DNA of 64,000 nt, from contig NZ_JALDYX010000018.1 in the NCBI RefSeq assembly GCF_024267675.1, positions 31,462-95,461 of the forward strand, written 5' to 3'. Below, piece by piece: positions 1 through 10,794 of this stretch. This DNA is from Marinobacterium sedimentorum. Lineage in GTDB: Bacteria; Pseudomonadota; Gammaproteobacteria; Pseudomonadales; Balneatricaceae. The notes under the pieces were generated by a model. It had not been told where the DNA came from. It worked only from the letters and a program-made list of their open reading frames with translations, and searched no databases. The translations under genes were made by a program, and so were the position numbers. Position 1 is the first letter of the stretch. Each line of letters begins with the position of its first letter.

Positions 1-3000
1 AGCGCCGCTTTGGTGTCTTTCTGCGCCCCGACACCTACGGTCGCTTTATCAACGTCATGATGCTGGTGCCGCGGGATCAGTACAATACCGATGTTCGCAT
101 CCGCGTACAGGACATACTGCTGCGCCAGCTGCAGGGGCACAGCGCCGAATACAGCGTGCGCCTGAGCGAGCAGCCGCTGGCCATGATCCAGTTCAGCATC
201 CACTGCAAGCAGGCTCATCGCCAGGAGTACAACCGCGACCTGCTGCGCAGCCTGATCGCCGATACCATCCAGAGCTGGCAGGACAAGCTGCATCAGGCGT
301 TGCTGCACAATTTTGACGAAGCCGAGGCCAATCGGCTGTTTGAGCGTTTTGGGGCGCAGTTCCCCGCCGCCTACCGCGACAATCACAGCCCCCGCACGGC
401 GGTGGCCGACATCCAGGAGCTCAACGCCCTGCACGCGGCCCTGACCACCCAGCTGTACCGTCCCGACACAGGCCCCGTGCGCTTCAAGGTACTGGGGCGC
501 GGCCGCAGCCTGGCCCTGTCCGATGTACTACCGATCCTGGAACACCTGGGTGTTCGAGTGCTGGATGCCACCCCCTATGCCATCGGTGAAGAGGACGAGC
601 AGGCGTTCTGGATCATCGATTTTCGCCTGGACAGCGAAACCGAATTTGACCTCGGCAACAGCGCCCTGCGCGAACAGTTCCAGCAGAGCTTCATCCGCAC
701 CTACTACGGCGAACTGGAGGATGACCGCTTCAATCAGCTGATTCTGCGCGCCGGCATTTCCTATCACCAGGTCACCCTGCTGCGGGCCCTGTGCAAGTAC
801 CTGCTGCAGCTCGGCCTGCCCTTCAGTCAGCACTATATCGAGCTGGCTCTGTTCCGCAACCCGCAGATCTGCCGCCAGTTGCTGGCACTGTTCAATGCCC
901 GCTTCGACCCCCAGGCACCGCCGGGCAGCAAGGCACTGGGCCAATTGCTGGCGGCCGATATCCTGGCCGCGCTGGAAACCGTCGACAATCTCGACGAAGA
1001 CCGCATCCTGCGCCACTACCTGGGCGTGATCAACGCCATGCTGCGCACCAACTACTACCAGGCCGATGAAGAGCAGGACAAAGGCTATCTGAGCTTCAAG
1101 CTCAATACCCGTGCGCTGACATTCGCCCCCGAACCGCGCCCGGCCTTCGAGATTTTCGTCTATGCGCCCTGGGTCGAGGGCGTACACCTGCGCGCCGGCC
1201 CCATTGCCCGCGGCGGCCTGCGCTGGTCGGATCGGCGCGAGGATTTCCGCACCGAAGTACTGGGCCTGGTCAAGGCGCAGATGGTGAAGAATTCGGTCAT
1301 AGTGCCGGTCGGCGCCAAGGGCGGTTTCGTACCCAAGCAGCTGCCCACAGGTGGCGATCGCAACGCCATCCAGGCCGAGGTGATCCGCTGCTACGAAACC
1401 TTTATCCGCGGCCTGCTCGATATCACCGACAACCGCGTCGGCGATGACATAGTGACGCCCGCCAATGTCATCTGCCACGACGACCCGGACCCTTACCTGG
1501 TGGTCGCCGCCGACAAGGGCACCGCCACCTTCTCCGACATCGCCAACCGCATCAGCGCCGAGTACGGCTTCTGGCTCGGCGATGCCTTTGCCTCCGGCGG
1601 CAGCAATGGCTATGACCACAAAAAGATGGGCATCACCGCACGCGGCGCCTGGGAGTCGGTCAAGCGCCTGTTCCGCGAGCAGAACCGCAACTGCCAGAGC
1701 GAAGATTTCAGCGTGGTGGGCGTCGGCGACATGGCGGGCGATGTGTTCGGCAACGGCATGCTGCTGTCACGGCATATCTGCCTGGTGGCCGCCTTCAACC
1801 ACCAGCACATCTTTATCGACCCCAGACCCGATGCCGACTCCAGCTGGCAGGAACGCAAGCGGCTGTTCGAGCTGCCGCGCTCCAGCTGGGAGGACTATGA
1901 CCAGAGCCTGATCTCCGCCGGCGGCGGTCTCTACAAGCGCAGCGCCAAGCATATAGACCTGAGCCCCGAAGCCCAGGCGCTGCTTGCCACCGAACAGACC
2001 CGCTTTACGCCCAACGAGCTGATCCGGGTAATTCTCAAGGCACCGGTGGACCTGTTGTGGAACGGCGGCATCGGCACCTATATCAAGGCCAGCCAGGAGA
2101 GCCACGACCAGGTGGGTGATCGCAGCAACGACAATGTGCGGGTCGACGCCAGCGAGCTGCGCCTTAAGGTCATCGGCGAGGGCGGCAACCTGGGCCTGAC
2201 CCAGCGCGCGCGCATCGAGTTCGCGCGCCAGGGGGGCCTGATCAACACCGATGCCATCGACAACGCCGGTGGCGTGGATTCGTCCGACCACGAGGTCAAC
2301 CTGAAAATCCTGCTCAACCAGCAGGTGATCGCCGGCACGCTCGACGCGGACGAGCGCAACCCGCTGCTCGAAAGCATGACCGAGGATATCGCCCGCCTGG
2401 TGCTGCGGCACAGCTACGGACAGTGCCAGATTCTCAGCGCCGCCAACCAGGTCGCACCCAGGCGCATCAACGACCACCGCCGCCTGATGCAGCAGCTGGA
2501 AAAGGCCGGGCGCCTCAACCGCGAGCTGGAATACCTGCCCAGCGACGAGCAACTGGATGAACTGGCACGCAACGGCCAGGGCCTGACCCGCCCGGAGATT
2601 GCGGTATTGCTGGCCTACAGCAAGCTATGGCTGTGCGATCAGCTAATTGCGGACGGCATCGGTGACGATCCCTGTCTGGCCCGGGAGCTGCACAATTACT
2701 TTCCCGATGTGATCCAGCAGCGCTTCGGGGCTGCGCTGCAGCAGCACCCGCTGCACCCGCAGCTGATTGCCACCCACTGCACCAACCTGATCTGCAACCG
2801 CATGGGCTCGACCCTGGTCAGCTACCTGCAGAGCGAAGCCCATTGCAGCGCGCTGGATGCGGTACGCGCCTGGATGGTCGCCCACCAGCTGCTGGACATG
2901 CCCGCGATCTGGCGGGAACTCGAATGCTTTGAAAGTCAGCTGGAGGACAGTCTGTTCCGCCGCCAGCTGCTGCGCATCCATTCGCTGCTCGAACGTACCA

Positions 3001-3605
3001 GCCTCTGGGTGCTGCGCAGCCACGGCAACAACCTGGACATCGCCGACCTGCTGGCACGCTACGGCAGCAGTGTCACCGAGGTGAGCGACATGCTGCTGCC
3101 CTACCTTGATGCCGCTGAGCAGGAACATCTGCAGCACGACAGCGAGGCCCTGCAGGACACAGGACTTCCCGTCGCCCTGGCCCAGCGCCTGGCGACCCTG
3201 GCCAACCTGTCCCGCGGACTGGAAATTGTCGCGCTCTGCCTGAAAAGCGGACAGGACAGCAAGACGGCGAGCCGCGTCTATTTCACCCTGGAGCAGCACC
3301 TGGAACTGGGCCCACTGCGCAAGATGATCCTGGCGCTGCCGGAACGGGACCTGTGGCAGCGCAAGGCCCGCCGCGCCCTTTCACTGGAAGTCGATGGCGC
3401 CCTGGCCCAGGCCTGCGCAGCAGTACTCAGCGGCATCAAAAGCTGCGATGATCTGGATCAGCGCCTGCAGCACTGGCAGACCCAGAGCAGGCCCATCCTG
3501 CAGCACCTGCAACAGCTGTTCAGTGAAATACGCAGCAGCGACACACCGGACCTGCCCATGCTGTCCGTCGCCGTGCGGGAACTGAGCAACCTGCGCAACC
3601 TGTAA
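1..3605 (+). CDS. gdhB: NAD-specific glutamate dehydrogenase, 180-kDa class, first copy (5' end cut by window)
   Basis: It oxidatively deaminates L-glutamate to 2-oxoglutarate with NAD+. The reading frame is open from base 3 ([15 protein letters not shown]...), so roughly the first 420 residues of a ~1600-residue protein lie off the window; the ATG at 57 is internal, as alignment with the full copy at 12032-16849 shows. The visible part has the catalytic core, including [14 protein letters not shown] (around base 1207), [12 protein letters not shown] and the [13 protein letters not shown] stretch, followed by the long helical C-terminal region of this class. The stop is 23 bases before astC, so the two are probably one transcript; glutamate made by the AST pathway is its substrate. 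Sure of family. Confidence 0.95.
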   Translation, partial: RRFGVFLRPDTYGRFINVMMLVPRDQYNTDVRIRVQDILLRQLQGHSAEYSVRLSEQPLAMIQFSIHCKQAHRQEYNRDLLRSLIADTIQSWQDKLHQALLHNFDEAEANRLFERFGAQFPAAYRDNHSPRTAVADIQELNALHAALTTQLYRPDTGPVRFKVLGRGRSLALSDVLPILEHLGVRVLDATPYAIGEEDEQAFWIIDFRLDSETEFDLGNSALREQFQQSFIRTYYGELEDDRFNQLILRAGISYHQVTLLRALCKYLLQLGLPFSQHYIELALFRNPQICRQLLALFNARFDPQAPPGSKALGQLLAADILAALETVDNLDEDRILRHYLGVINAMLRTNYYQADEEQDKGYLSFKLNTRALTFAPEPRPAFEIFVYAPWVEGVHLRAGPIARGGLRWSDRREDFRTEVLGLVKAQMVKNSVIVPVGAKGGFVPKQLPTGGDRNAIQAEVIRCYETFIRGLLDITDNRVGDDIVTPANVICHDDPDPYLVVAADKGTATFSDIANRISAEYGFWLGDAFASGGSNGYDHKKMGITARGAWESVKRLFREQNRNCQSEDFSVVGVGDMAGDVFGNGMLLSRHICLVAAFNHQHIFIDPRPDADSSWQERKRLFELPRSSWEDYDQSLISAGGGLYKRSAKHIDLSPEAQALLATEQTRFTPNELIRVILKAPVDLLWNGGIGTYIKASQESHDQVGDRSNDNVRVDASELRLKVIGEGGNLGLTQRARIEFARQGGLINTDAIDNAGGVDSSDHEVNLKILLNQQVIAGTLDADERNPLLESMTEDIARLVLRHSYGQCQILSAANQVAPRRINDHRRLMQQLEKAGRLNRELEYLPSDEQLDELARNGQGLTRPEIAVLLAYSKLWLCDQLIADGIGDDPCLARELHNYFPDVIQQRFGAALQQHPLHPQLIATHCTNLICNRMGSTLVSYLQSEAHCSALDAVRAWMVAHQLLDMPAIWRELECFESQLEDSLFRRQLLRIHSLLERTSLWVLRSHGNNLDIADLLARYGSSVTEVSDMLLPYLDAAEQEHLQHDSEALQDTGLPVALAQRLATLANLSRGLEIVALCLKSGQDSKTASRVYFTLEQHLELGPLRKMILALPERDLWQRKARRALSLEVDGALAQACAAVLSGIKSCDDLDQRLQHWQTQSRPILQHLQQLFSEIRSSDTPDLPMLSVAVRELSNLRNL

Positions 3606-3628
3606 TGGAATCATGCGAGAGGACAGCC

Positions 3629-4846
3629 ATGACAAGTACCCCGGTAAACCGGCAAACCTTTGATGAAGTAATGGTGCCCAACTATGCGCCCCAGGCCATA
3701 GTTCCGGTGCGCGGCCAGGGCTCGCACCTGTGGGACCAGGAAGGCCACGACTATATCGACCTGGCCGGCGGCATTGCCGTCAACCTGCTGGGCCACTGTC
3801 ACCCGCAACTGGTGCAGGCACTCAAGGATCAGGCTGACACTCTCTGGCATCTGAGCAACGTCTACACCAATGAACCGGCACTGGCGCTGGCGCAGCAGCT
3901 GACCCAGCAGACCTTTGCCGAACGGGTGTTCTTTGCCAACTCAGGCGCCGAGGCCAACGAAGCGGCCTTCAAGCTGGCACGCAAATATGCCTACGACCAT
4001 GTGGGCCCGCAGAAGCACGAAATCATCGCCTTCGAGCAGTCCTTCCACGGTCGCACCCTTTTTACCGTCAGCGTCGGTGGCCAGCCCAAGTACCGCCAGG
4101 GCTTTGAACCGGCTCCCGGCGGCATTACCCATGTGCCCTACAACGATATAGAGGCGCTCAAGGCAGTCATTTCAGAACGTACCTGCGCCGTCGTGATGGA
4201 ACCCATTCTGGGTGAAGGCGGCATCATCCCGGCCACGGCGGCATTCGCCCGGGCGGTGCGCGAGCTGTGCGACCAGCACAATGCGCTGCTGATCTACGAT
4301 GAAATCCAGACCGGTGTAGGCCGTACCGGCAAGCTGTTCGCCTATATGGGTATGGGCGTAACACCCGACATTCTCACCAGCGCCAAGGGTCTGGGCGGCG
4401 GTTTCCCCATCGGTGCCATGCTGACCACCGCCGATATCGCCGCCAGCTTTGGCTTTGGCGCCCACGGCAGCACCTTCGGCGGCAACCCCCTGGCCTGCGC
4501 CGTGGCCGGCAAAGTGCTCGACATTGTCAGCGATCCCGCGCTGCTGGCCGATGTCAGCCGCAAACATGGCCTCATTGTCGAGCACCTGCAACGCATCGGT
4601 GACAAGCTGGAAATCTTCAAGCAGATCCGCGGCGCAGGCCTCCTGATCGGTGCAGAACTGATCGATGCCTGGCATGGCAAGGCCGGTGAGTTTCTCGCCG
4701 CCGCCCGCGCCCAGGGGCTGCTGATCCTGATGGCCGGCCCCAATGTGCTGCGCTTTACGCCCTCTCTGATCATCCCCGATGAGGATATCAACGCCGCCAT
4801 GGTGAAGCTGGAAGCGGCCATCGAGCAGGTACTGGCTCAGCAGTGA
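3629..4846 (+). CDS. astC: Succinylornithine/acetylornithine aminotransferase, first copy
   Basis: A class III PLP-dependent aminotransferase of the AstC/AruC/ArgD family, which transfers the delta-amino group of N2-succinylornithine to 2-oxoglutarate in arginine breakdown. Length is 405 residues. Visible motifs are [16 protein letters not shown] (PLP phosphate region), the [13 protein letters not shown] aspartate region and [14 protein letters not shown] with the Schiff-base lysine near residue 253. I chose the ATG at 3629, preceded by GAGAGGA, over the ATG at 3605 that overlaps the gdhB stop; the second copy has the same start layout. The 3' end overlaps the convergent racemase gene by 59 bases. 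It may also act on acetylornithine in biosynthesis; sequence alone does not separate these. Confidence 0.9.
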   Translation: MTSTPVNRQTFDEVMVPNYAPQAIVPVRGQGSHLWDQEGHDYIDLAGGIAVNLLGHCHPQLVQALKDQADTLWHLSNVYTNEPALALAQQLTQQTFAERVFFANSGAEANEAAFKLARKYAYDHVGPQKHEIIAFEQSFHGRTLFTVSVGGQPKYRQGFEPAPGGITHVPYNDIEALKAVISERTCAVVMEPILGEGGIIPATAAFARAVRELCDQHNALLIYDEIQTGVGRTGKLFAYMGMGVTPDILTSAKGLGGGFPIGAMLTTADIAASFGFGAHGSTFGGNPLACAVAGKVLDIVSDPALLADVSRKHGLIVEHLQRIGDKLEIFKQIRGAGLLIGAELIDAWHGKAGEFLAAARAQGLLILMAGPNVLRFTPSLIIPDEDINAAMVKLEAAIEQVLAQQ

Positions 4847-5921
4847 GTGCCGGTTGTCGGAACTGTTTGCAGACATAGGGCGAGAGCATGGCCTGCACCA
4901 GGGCACCGTAGCCTGGAACAAAGCGGATCCGCTCGCCGATACGGTGCGGCCCGCTGCGGGTCAGGTCCAGGATCAGGTGATCCGACGAGGCCCCGATCAC
5001 CTCGATTCGCGGATCGGCAGGCCTGAGTGTTGCCAGGTCCGTATCGAGGCGGCCGAGCCCGACAATCCCGCGGATCCGGGGCCCGCGGTCCTCGAAGTGC
5101 GGCACCTGGCCAAAGGCATCCAGTACCACCTCGCCCTCCGGCAAGGAGGGTTTCGTCTGGATCTCGATCAGTTCGGCCTCCAGCTCGAAAACCCCGGTAT
5201 GCAGGCCCGGCAGCGGCTCATCGGTATAGGGATTACGCCCCAGCAGCATCGAAAAGCCGACCCGCAGCTGATTGATTCCCGCGGGCAGACGCCCCTGGAG
5301 CAACAGCGGCAGGGCGCCGGAATTGCCGCCGGACACATGCTCCAGGCGATAACCCAGCCGGGCTTCGACGTCCCTGGCACAGCGCACCAGTTCCGAAAGA
5401 TTGGTTACCGTAGTGCGCACGCCCCCCAGACAGCCGAAATTGCTGCCGATACCGACGACCCGGACCCCGCCCAGTGGTCGCAAGCGTTCAACCAGGGTCG
5501 GCAACTGCGCCGGCACCACACCTTCGCGACGATCGCCCAGTTCGACCATCAGCATGATCCGGTGCACCCGCCCCTGGCGCAACGCCGCCAGGTGCAAGGC
5601 CTCGATGGCGTCGTATTCCGAGTTCAGGCTGATGTCCGCGAGCCTGACCACCGCATCGGCGTGCGAGGGGGACGGCAGGCGCAACAACACCATGGGTGCA
5701 TCAACCCCGGCCTGCTGCAGGCGCCCGATATTGTCCAGACGCGAATCGGCCAGCATGCCACAGCCGCCGGCCAGAACCGCCCGTGCGATGCCCTCCAGAC
5801 CACAGCCGGCCTTGACCACGGCAATCAGCTCAACGCCCTGGCGCTGGCACAGGGCCTGCAGCAGGCGCACGTTCTCGCTCAATAGCTGTTGATCAATATG
5901 CAGGCAGGCACTGGGATTCAT
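4788..5921 (-). CDS. Alanine/ornithine racemase-family PLP enzyme
   Basis: A fold-type III PLP enzyme of the alanine/ornithine racemase group, 377 residues from the ATG at 5921. The PLP lysine is Lys37 in AVVKAG, at the N-terminal end of the TIM barrel, and [11 protein letters not shown] (barrel) plus the [12 protein letters not shown] region fit this group rather than classical Alr. The likely reaction is interconversion of D- and L-ornithine or a related basic amino acid, inferred from family and from its place between arginine/ornithine catabolic genes. An in-frame upstream start at 5999 would add 26 residues of no obvious conservation. It is divergent from the LysR gene at 6091, which probably controls it. 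Substrate is not proved; alanine or lysine are alternatives. Confidence 0.75.
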   Translation of the reverse strand: MNPSACLHIDQQLLSENVRLLQALCQRQGVELIAVVKAGCGLEGIARAVLAGGCGMLADSRLDNIGRLQQAGVDAPMVLLRLPSPSHADAVVRLADISLNSEYDAIEALHLAALRQGRVHRIMLMVELGDRREGVVPAQLPTLVERLRPLGGVRVVGIGSNFGCLGGVRTTVTNLSELVRCARDVEARLGYRLEHVSGGNSGALPLLLQGRLPAGINQLRVGFSMLLGRNPYTDEPLPGLHTGVFELEAELIEIQTKPSLPEGEVVLDAFGQVPHFEDRGPRIRGIVGLGRLDTDLATLRPADPRIEVIGASSDHLILDLTRSGPHRIGERIRFVPGYGALVQAMLSPYVCKQFRQPALTAEPVPARWPLPASPWRR

Positions 5922-6034
5922 GGCGATGATACCGGTCAGACTCGGGAGCGGGCCCGTTTCACGGCGGGCCCGATGGATAAGTCGACGGTAACAGAGCACC
6001 GAATATTGATAAAAATGTTATTCTAAATCTCGAA

Positions 6035-6051
6035 TATAGATTTAATCTATA
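6035..6051. promoter_or_regulatory. Perfect 17-bp palindrome, candidate LysR operator
   Basis: TATAGATTTAATCTATA is a perfect palindrome with 8-bp arms around a central T. It lies in an AT-rich divergent spacer between the racemase gene (starts 5921) and the lysR gene (starts 6091). LysR regulators usually bind imperfect palindromes in such spacers and control both genes, so this is the best candidate operator. The assignment to this particular regulator is inference. Confidence 0.6.
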
Positions 6052-6090
6052 CTCTGCCAACGCCACGCCAACAGCCTGTCGAGGGACCCC

Positions 6091-7026
6091 ATGGCCACCG
6101 AGTTCAACCCGCACAATCAGCTCGAACGCTTCGCCACCCGGCTGGACTGGAATCTGCTGCGCACCTTTATCTTTATCGTTCAGGCCCGCGGTATCAGCGC
6201 CGCGGCCGACCGCCTGAGCCTGCAGCAGCCCACCGTCAGCGCCGCGTTGAAACGCCTTGAGGGTTCCGTCGGGCGCAAGCTGATCGACCGCCGACCGGGG
6301 CATTTCGAACTGACGCCGGCCGGACAGAAACTGTACGAGGAAGCCACCCAGGTCTACCGCCAGGTTTCGCGCCTGAATGAAGTCATGCACGACGCCGATG
6401 TCGATACCACCGGCCATGTACGCATTATCAGTATCAGCCAGGTCACCAGTGACCGGCTCGATCAGTTGCTGCAGCGCTTTTTCGGGGCCCACCCGGGGGT
6501 GACACTGACAATTGAGATTGCGACCACCGCGGAGGTGATCCGGGCGGTGGAAAAGAGCACCGTCACCCTGGGCATCTGCGATGCCGACATACCGACACCG
6601 CTGCACAAGGTGCTGCTCGGCCGCGAACAGTACGCCATCTTTTGCGGGCGCACGCACCGACTGTTCGGACGTCAGGGGCTGGAGCTGGAAGACTTGCGGG
6701 GCCAGGGCTATATCGGCTTCACCTCCGATGTGCTCGGGGGGGACTACATGGGTCCGGTGACCGCCATGCGGGCACTGGCGTCGATCGGCCAGCAGGTGCG
6801 GGGCTCCTCGAGCAATGTCGAGGAGGTCTGCCGGATGATCGTCAACGGCATCGGCATCGGCGCCCTGCCGGCACACCTGGCCCGCCCCTTCGTCGAGCGA
6901 GGCGAGTTATGGCAACTACCGCCGTACAATGATTTACCGGAAGCGGACATCCAGCTGATCTACAATCCGCAATCGCGCTTCAGCGATGGCGAACGGGCCC
7001 TGATCGATGCGCTGGCAACGCTGTGA
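6091..7026 (+). CDS. LysR-family transcriptional regulator
   Basis: A LysR-type regulator of 311 residues. The N-terminal winged helix-turn-helix is around residues 22-80 (LDWNLLRTFIFIV...ISAAADRLSLQQPTVSAALKRLE), followed by the linker helix and a substrate-binding domain that starts at GHVRIISISQ, near residue 110. The start codon follows GAGGGA at good spacing. It is divergent from the racemase-like gene with a 17-bp palindrome between them, so it probably senses a D- or L-basic amino acid and controls that gene. The effector is unknown. Confidence 0.85.
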   Translation: MATEFNPHNQLERFATRLDWNLLRTFIFIVQARGISAAADRLSLQQPTVSAALKRLEGSVGRKLIDRRPGHFELTPAGQKLYEEATQVYRQVSRLNEVMHDADVDTTGHVRIISISQVTSDRLDQLLQRFFGAHPGVTLTIEIATTAEVIRAVEKSTVTLGICDADIPTPLHKVLLGREQYAIFCGRTHRLFGRQGLELEDLRGQGYIGFTSDVLGGDYMGPVTAMRALASIGQQVRGSSSNVEEVCRMIVNGIGIGALPAHLARPFVERGELWQLPPYNDLPEADIQLIYNPQSRFSDGERALIDALATL

Positions 7027-7056
7027 GTGACGATGGGGCAAGATGGGGTAAATAGT

Positions 7057-7087
7057 GAAGCGCACCCGTATTACACGGCTGCGCTTC
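7057..7087. terminator. Hairpin between convergent lysR and aotP
   Basis: GAAGCGCA at 7057-7064 pairs with TGCGCTTC at 7080-7087, with an inner CCGT/ACGG stem after one C-C mismatch. It lies in the 128-base spacer between two convergent genes, where a bidirectional terminator is expected. There is no clear T-tract on either strand, so intrinsic termination is only probable. Confidence 0.45.
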
Positions 7088-7154
7088 GCACTGCTCTACG
7101 GCACCACAACAATAGTCGGACAATCGCAGGATGAACTTCAGCCCGACAGCGACC

Positions 7155-7958
7155 TCAGAAATTGCTGCTGAGGAACTGCCGGAAGCGATCGGACTGCTGC
7201 TCTTTGAACAGCACCTGGGGCGCGCCCTCCTCCTCCACCCGTCCCTGATGCAGGAACATCACATGGGATGACACCTCGCGGGCAAAGGCCATTTCGTGCG
7301 TCACTACTATCATGGTGCGGCCCTCTTCGGCCAGCTTGCGCATCACCAGCAGCACTTCCCCCACCAGCTCCGGATCCAGTGCCGAGGTCGGCTCATCGAA
7401 CAGCATGACATCGGGCTCCATGGTCAATGCCCGGGCTATGGCCGCGCGCTGCTGCTGGCCGCCGGACAGGTGGGCCGGGTAGTGCTGCATGCGCTCATCG
7501 AGGCCAACCTTGTTGAGATAGTAGCGCGCCCGTTCGGCGACCTCCGCCTTCGGCTGTTTCAGCACCCGCAGCGGGCCGATCATGCAGTTTTCCAGCACAG
7601 TCATATGGGACCAGAGGTTGAACTGCTGGAACACCATGCCCAGATGGGCGCGGATACGCTCCACCAGTTTTTCATCCACCGGCACCGACTCGCCCTGGCG
7701 GTTTTTCTCGATATGCACCTGCTGACCATGCACCAGAAGATCACCGGAATCCGGCACTTCAAGCAGATTCAGGCAGCGTAGAAAAGTACTCTTGCCCGAG
7801 CCGCTGGAGCCGAGAATCGCAGTCACGTCCTGCTGTCGCGATGTCAGGGATATGCCCTTGAGCACCTCGAAATTGCCGAAGGATTTGTGGATGTCACGGG
7901 CCACCAGCGGTATCTGATCCGTCTGAGGCCGGCCGTTGTGCAAAACCTGAGTAGTCAT
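7155..7958 (-). CDS. aotP: Polar amino acid ABC transporter ATP-binding protein
   Basis: The 267-residue ATPase of a HisP/ArtP/AotP-type importer, which drives uptake of arginine/ornithine (inferred from context). Visible are Walker [11 protein letters not shown] (around residues 50-59), the Q-loop [16 protein letters not shown], the signature [15 protein letters not shown], Walker [13 protein letters not shown] and the switch histidine in VVTHEMAFA. The ATG at 7958 is preceded by GGAAG. It is the last gene of a four-gene minus-strand unit (aotJ, aotQ, aotM, aotP), 19 bases after aotM. The symbol follows the Pseudomonas arginine/ornithine system; substrate specificity was not tested. Confidence 0.88.
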   Translation of the reverse strand: MTTQVLHNGRPQTDQIPLVARDIHKSFGNFEVLKGISLTSRQQDVTAILGSSGSGKSTFLRCLNLLEVPDSGDLLVHGQQVHIEKNRQGESVPVDEKLVERIRAHLGMVFQQFNLWSHMTVLENCMIGPLRVLKQPKAEVAERARYYLNKVGLDERMQHYPAHLSGGQQQRAAIARALTMEPDVMLFDEPTSALDPELVGEVLLVMRKLAEEGRTMIVVTHEMAFAREVSSHVMFLHQGRVEEEGAPQVLFKEQQSDRFRQFLSSNF

Positions 7959-7977
7959 AATCGTGCTTCCGAATCAG

Positions 7978-8706
7978 TTAGGTCGTCTGGCCCCTGGCAG
8001 CCGCGGCGGGTGCCGGCGTCACCATCACCTGGCGGTACAGGTGCGGATTGATGCGCTTTTCCAGATAGCGCCACAGCCGCACAATCAGCATAGTGATGAC
8101 CAGATACAGCAGGGCCGCCCAGAGGTAGATGGAGAAATCAAAGGTCTTGGCAAAGATAGCCCGGGTCTGGCCCATCAGATCAAACAGCGTTACCACGCTG
8201 GCGATGGCACTGCCCTTGAGCAGCAGGATGACCTCGTTGCCCAGTGCCGGGAAGGCGATGCGGTAGGCGTGCGGCAGGATGACCAGCCGATAGCGCAGCC
8301 ATGCGGACATGCCATAGGCCTTGGCCGCTTCGACCTCTCCCAGCGGCACGCCCAGAATACCGCCGCGCAGCAGTTCCGCCTGATAGGCCGCGGTATTGAG
8401 GATGAAGGTCAGCAAGGCGCAGTAGAAGGGATCCCGAAACAGCCACCAGAGGTCCAGCGCCTGCAATTCGTGGCGATACTGCCCGGCGCCGAAATAGACC
8501 AGAAACAGCTGCGCCAGCATCGGCGTGCCGCGAAAAAACGAGATATAAATGCGTACCGGAATGGCCAGCCAGCGCCGCGGGGAACTGCGCGCGATTGCCA
8601 TCGGCATCGCAATGCAGGCGCCGAACAGCAATGCCAGACCGGACAGCTTCAGCGTCAGCCAGGCGCCCGACACTAATGCCAGTCCGTATTCAGTGATGAG
8701 AGTCAT
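7978..8706 (-). CDS. aotM: Polar amino acid ABC transporter permease (M subunit)
   Basis: An inner-membrane permease of the HisM/AotM family, 242 residues with about five hydrophobic segments. The EAA loop is visible as EVEAAKAYGMSAWLRYRLVILPHAYRIA split around residues 135-165, the contact site for the ATPase. It is translated two bases after the aotQ stop, which fits tight coupling of the two permease subunits. Its partner assignment to arginine/ornithine comes from the neighbouring ArgR-like regulator and AST genes. Confidence 0.87.
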   Translation of the reverse strand: MTLITEYGLALVSGAWLTLKLSGLALLFGACIAMPMAIARSSPRRWLAIPVRIYISFFRGTPMLAQLFLVYFGAGQYRHELQALDLWWLFRDPFYCALLTFILNTAAYQAELLRGGILGVPLGEVEAAKAYGMSAWLRYRLVILPHAYRIAFPALGNEVILLLKGSAIASVVTLFDLMGQTRAIFAKTFDFSIYLWAALLYLVITMLIVRLWRYLEKRINPHLYRQVMVTPAPAAAARGQTT

Positions 8707-8708
8707 GC

Positions 8709-9422
8709 TCAGGCCCTCCTGATGCCACGATTGGCGCGGGTTTCAAGTCTGGCCAGCACTATCTCGGACAGAATGCTCAGTATCCAGTAGGCAGCACACG
8801 CCAGCAGAAAGAAGGTGAAGGGTTTCTTGGTGGCCCCGACCGCGATGTTGGTCATGCGCAACAGGTCATTCAGCGCGATGATCGACACCAGCGCCGTATC
8901 CTTGATCAGATTGACCCAGAGATTGCCCAGACCCGGCAAGGCAAAGCGCCAGATCTGCGGCAGCTTGATAAACCAGAACAGATCCAGCCGGCTCAGCCCG
9001 ACGGCCAGCCCGGCCTCGACCTGTCCCGGATGCAGCGCCTGAAAGGCTCCGCGCAGCACCTCGCCGGCAAAGGCGCCAAAGACGACACTCAGCGCCACGA
9101 CACCGGCAACGAAAGGACTCAGCTCGACGAAACCGGACTGTGGATCAAACCAGCGCCAGGCCGCGTTGAGCAGGATAGCGACACCGTTGTAGACCAGGAA
9201 CAGCGTCAGCAGCTCCGGAATACCCCGGGCCGCCGTGGTGTAGGCCCGGCCAAAACGGCGCAGCCACGGATTCTTCGACAGCGACGCACCCGCCACGGCA
9301 AAGCCGATCAGCAGGCCCAGCGGCAGGGTCGTCACGGCCAGCTGCACGGTCACCCACAGGCCGGACAACAGTTCGTCGCCCCAGCCATCGGCACCAAAGC
9401 CAAGCAAAGCGAGATCATTCAT
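8709..9422 (-). CDS. aotQ: Polar amino acid ABC transporter permease (Q subunit)
   Basis: A HisQ/AotQ-type inner-membrane permease, 237 residues with about five predicted helices. The conserved EAA-type loop (QVEAGLAVGLSRLDLFW followed by the IKLPQIWRFALPGLGN motif) is present around residues 130-160. It pairs with AotM to form the translocation pore. A 192-base spacer separates it from the binding-protein gene, a common place for processing or attenuation that lets the binding protein be made in excess. The start at 9422 is an ATG. Confidence 0.87.
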   Translation of the reverse strand: MNDLALLGFGADGWGDELLSGLWVTVQLAVTTLPLGLLIGFAVAGASLSKNPWLRRFGRAYTTAARGIPELLTLFLVYNGVAILLNAAWRWFDPQSGFVELSPFVAGVVALSVVFGAFAGEVLRGAFQALHPGQVEAGLAVGLSRLDLFWFIKLPQIWRFALPGLGNLWVNLIKDTALVSIIALNDLLRMTNIAVGATKKPFTFFLLACAAYWILSILSEIVLARLETRANRGIRRA

Positions 9423-9614
9423 AGGGACTCTCCGGGCGGGTTCGCCAAGAGGGCAGCATTCAGATCAGGCGTATCAACCGGGCACCTGGGTGCCGATCTG
9501 TCGTCGATGCTGAACCTGCCCCTTGTTACGGGAGGAAGTTACGGGATGAAACCAGGGCGGCATCCCGAGCAGAATGGATGCTCAGGTCCGCACTGGCGAG
9601 CGGCTCTGATGCGC
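9423..9614 (-). other. Spacer between aotJ and aotQ
   Basis: No convincing gene. It contains only a weak GGCACC/GGTGCC hairpin near 9481-9494 with a two-base loop. Spacers after the binding-protein gene often hold 3'-end stabilising structures, but nothing strong is visible here. Confidence 0.4.
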
Positions 9615-10400
9615 CTACTTCATCTCGTAGATATTGATCGGGAAATATTTGGCATTGATCGCCTGGTAGGTGCCATCGGCAATGATGGCCGCCAGGGCGT
9701 CATTGAGCTTCTGGCGCAGTTCCTGGTCCTCCTGGCGGATCGCCATACCGGTGCCTTCACCGGCGTACTTGGCATCCATGATGGGTTCACCCACCAGTTT
9801 GCAGCACTTGCCATCGTCGCTGTTCGTTACCCAGTCCAGCATGGGCAACAGGTCGCTGACCTGCAGATCCAGCCGGCCACTGGCCAGATCCAGGTTCACT
9901 TCATCCTGGCTGCGGTACAGACGCACATCGGATTCGGGATAGTTGGCCTGCAGGAACTCCGCCTGGGTCGACGCACTGAGAGCGCCTATGGCCAGGCCTT
10001 CCAGCGCGGCCGGGCTAAAATCGGTGAGGCTGCTGTCGGCGGGGCCGGCGAAGGTCAGCGCCGCCTTGTAGTAGGGATCGGTGAAGGCGACCTGCTGCTT
10101 GCGCTCCTCGGTGATGGACATCGAGGCCAGAATCACATCGTATTTGCCGGACAGCAGCGCCGGAATCATGCCATCCCAGTCCTGGGCAACAAAGGTACAG
10201 TCGGCCGCCATCTTGGCACAGAGCGCCTGGCCGATCTCGATATCAAAGCCCACCAGCTCACCGCTGGCATTGAAGAAGTTGAAGGGAGGGTAGGCCCCTT
10301 CGCTGCCGATGCGCACCGAACTCCAGTCCTTGGCCCAAACCGGACTGGCGACCAGTCCCAGCAGCGTCAACAGGGTACAAAGCCGTCTCGAAATTTTCAT
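9615..10400 (-). CDS. aotJ: Periplasmic arginine/ornithine-type binding protein
   Basis: A family 3 solute-binding protein of 261 residues with a Sec signal peptide (MKISRRLCTLLTLLGLVASPVWA) and the family motif IGSEGAYPPFNFFNASGELVGFDIEIGQALC. LSGKYDVILASMSITEERK and FTDPYYKAALTF are the usual ligand-site stretches. It captures a basic amino acid in the periplasm and delivers it to AotQM. It is the first gene of the transporter unit, and upstream at 10520-10561 is a direct-repeat site matching the Pseudomonas ArgR consensus. Arginine or ornithine is the inferred ligand; lysine or histidine are possible. Confidence 0.88.
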   Translation of the reverse strand: MKISRRLCTLLTLLGLVASPVWAKDWSSVRIGSEGAYPPFNFFNASGELVGFDIEIGQALCAKMAADCTFVAQDWDGMIPALLSGKYDVILASMSITEERKQQVAFTDPYYKAALTFAGPADSSLTDFSPAALEGLAIGALSASTQAEFLQANYPESDVRLYRSQDEVNLDLASGRLDLQVSDLLPMLDWVTNSDDGKCCKLVGEPIMDAKYAGEGTGMAIRQEDQELRQKLNDALAAIIADGTYQAINAKYFPINIYEMK

Positions 10401-10794
10401 GGAAACTATCCTCGGTGCTCGTTTTTGTTATTGATGGATGGCGCAATCCGCCTCGCATGACACCCGGCCCGTAACCGGGCCGCGATCCAGTGCTAGTAAC
10501 TTAACAGAATCACCCGACGCACTTTTTAGCCCACAGGACATGGTTTTTCACTGTCGCGACCGTTTTTTCTAAAGTCCCGGCAAGGGCGCGAACATGCACC
10601 TGAACAGGGCACTAACGCAGTGCAACAGGGGCTTAAATTCGCCTTGTTTGTTGCCATATGGGTTTGTAAACGGACGACTGCCGTAACGGCCGGCGCAGAG
10701 CCGGGCGACAGCTGGAAAAACACCGCACAGGTGAACAGTCAGGTTCGGAAAAGCATCTCGGCCACCGCTCGGGAATGCCGCTTATCGGCGGGTC
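10401..10794 (-). promoter_or_regulatory. aotJ upstream region
   Basis: This 394-base spacer separates aotJ from the end of the ArgR-like gene. It contains a CGGCCCG/CGGGCCG hairpin (10465-10482), then the 42-base ArgR-like direct repeat (10520-10561). The part from about 10600 to 10790 shows no supported gene; short frames there lack similarity to anything I recognise. The hairpin lies within the probable aotJ leader. Confidence 0.55.
10520..10561 (-). promoter_or_regulatory. ArgR-type operator upstream of aotJ (two 21-bp direct half-sites)
   Basis: Read on the minus strand, GGTCGC-N8-AA-N5 is followed at once by TGTCCT-N8-AA-N5, an exact 21-base period. I recall the Pseudomonas aeruginosa ArgR consensus as two direct half-sites TGTCGC-N8-AA-N5, which this fits well. 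The position, 120 bases before aotJ and beside a gene for an ArgR-like protein, supports its use in arginine-dependent control. Confidence 0.6.

Noticed and set aside
4854..5885. 343-codon plus-strand frame opposite the racemase gene
   Set aside because: Antisense shadow; the racemase family motifs are on the minus strand.
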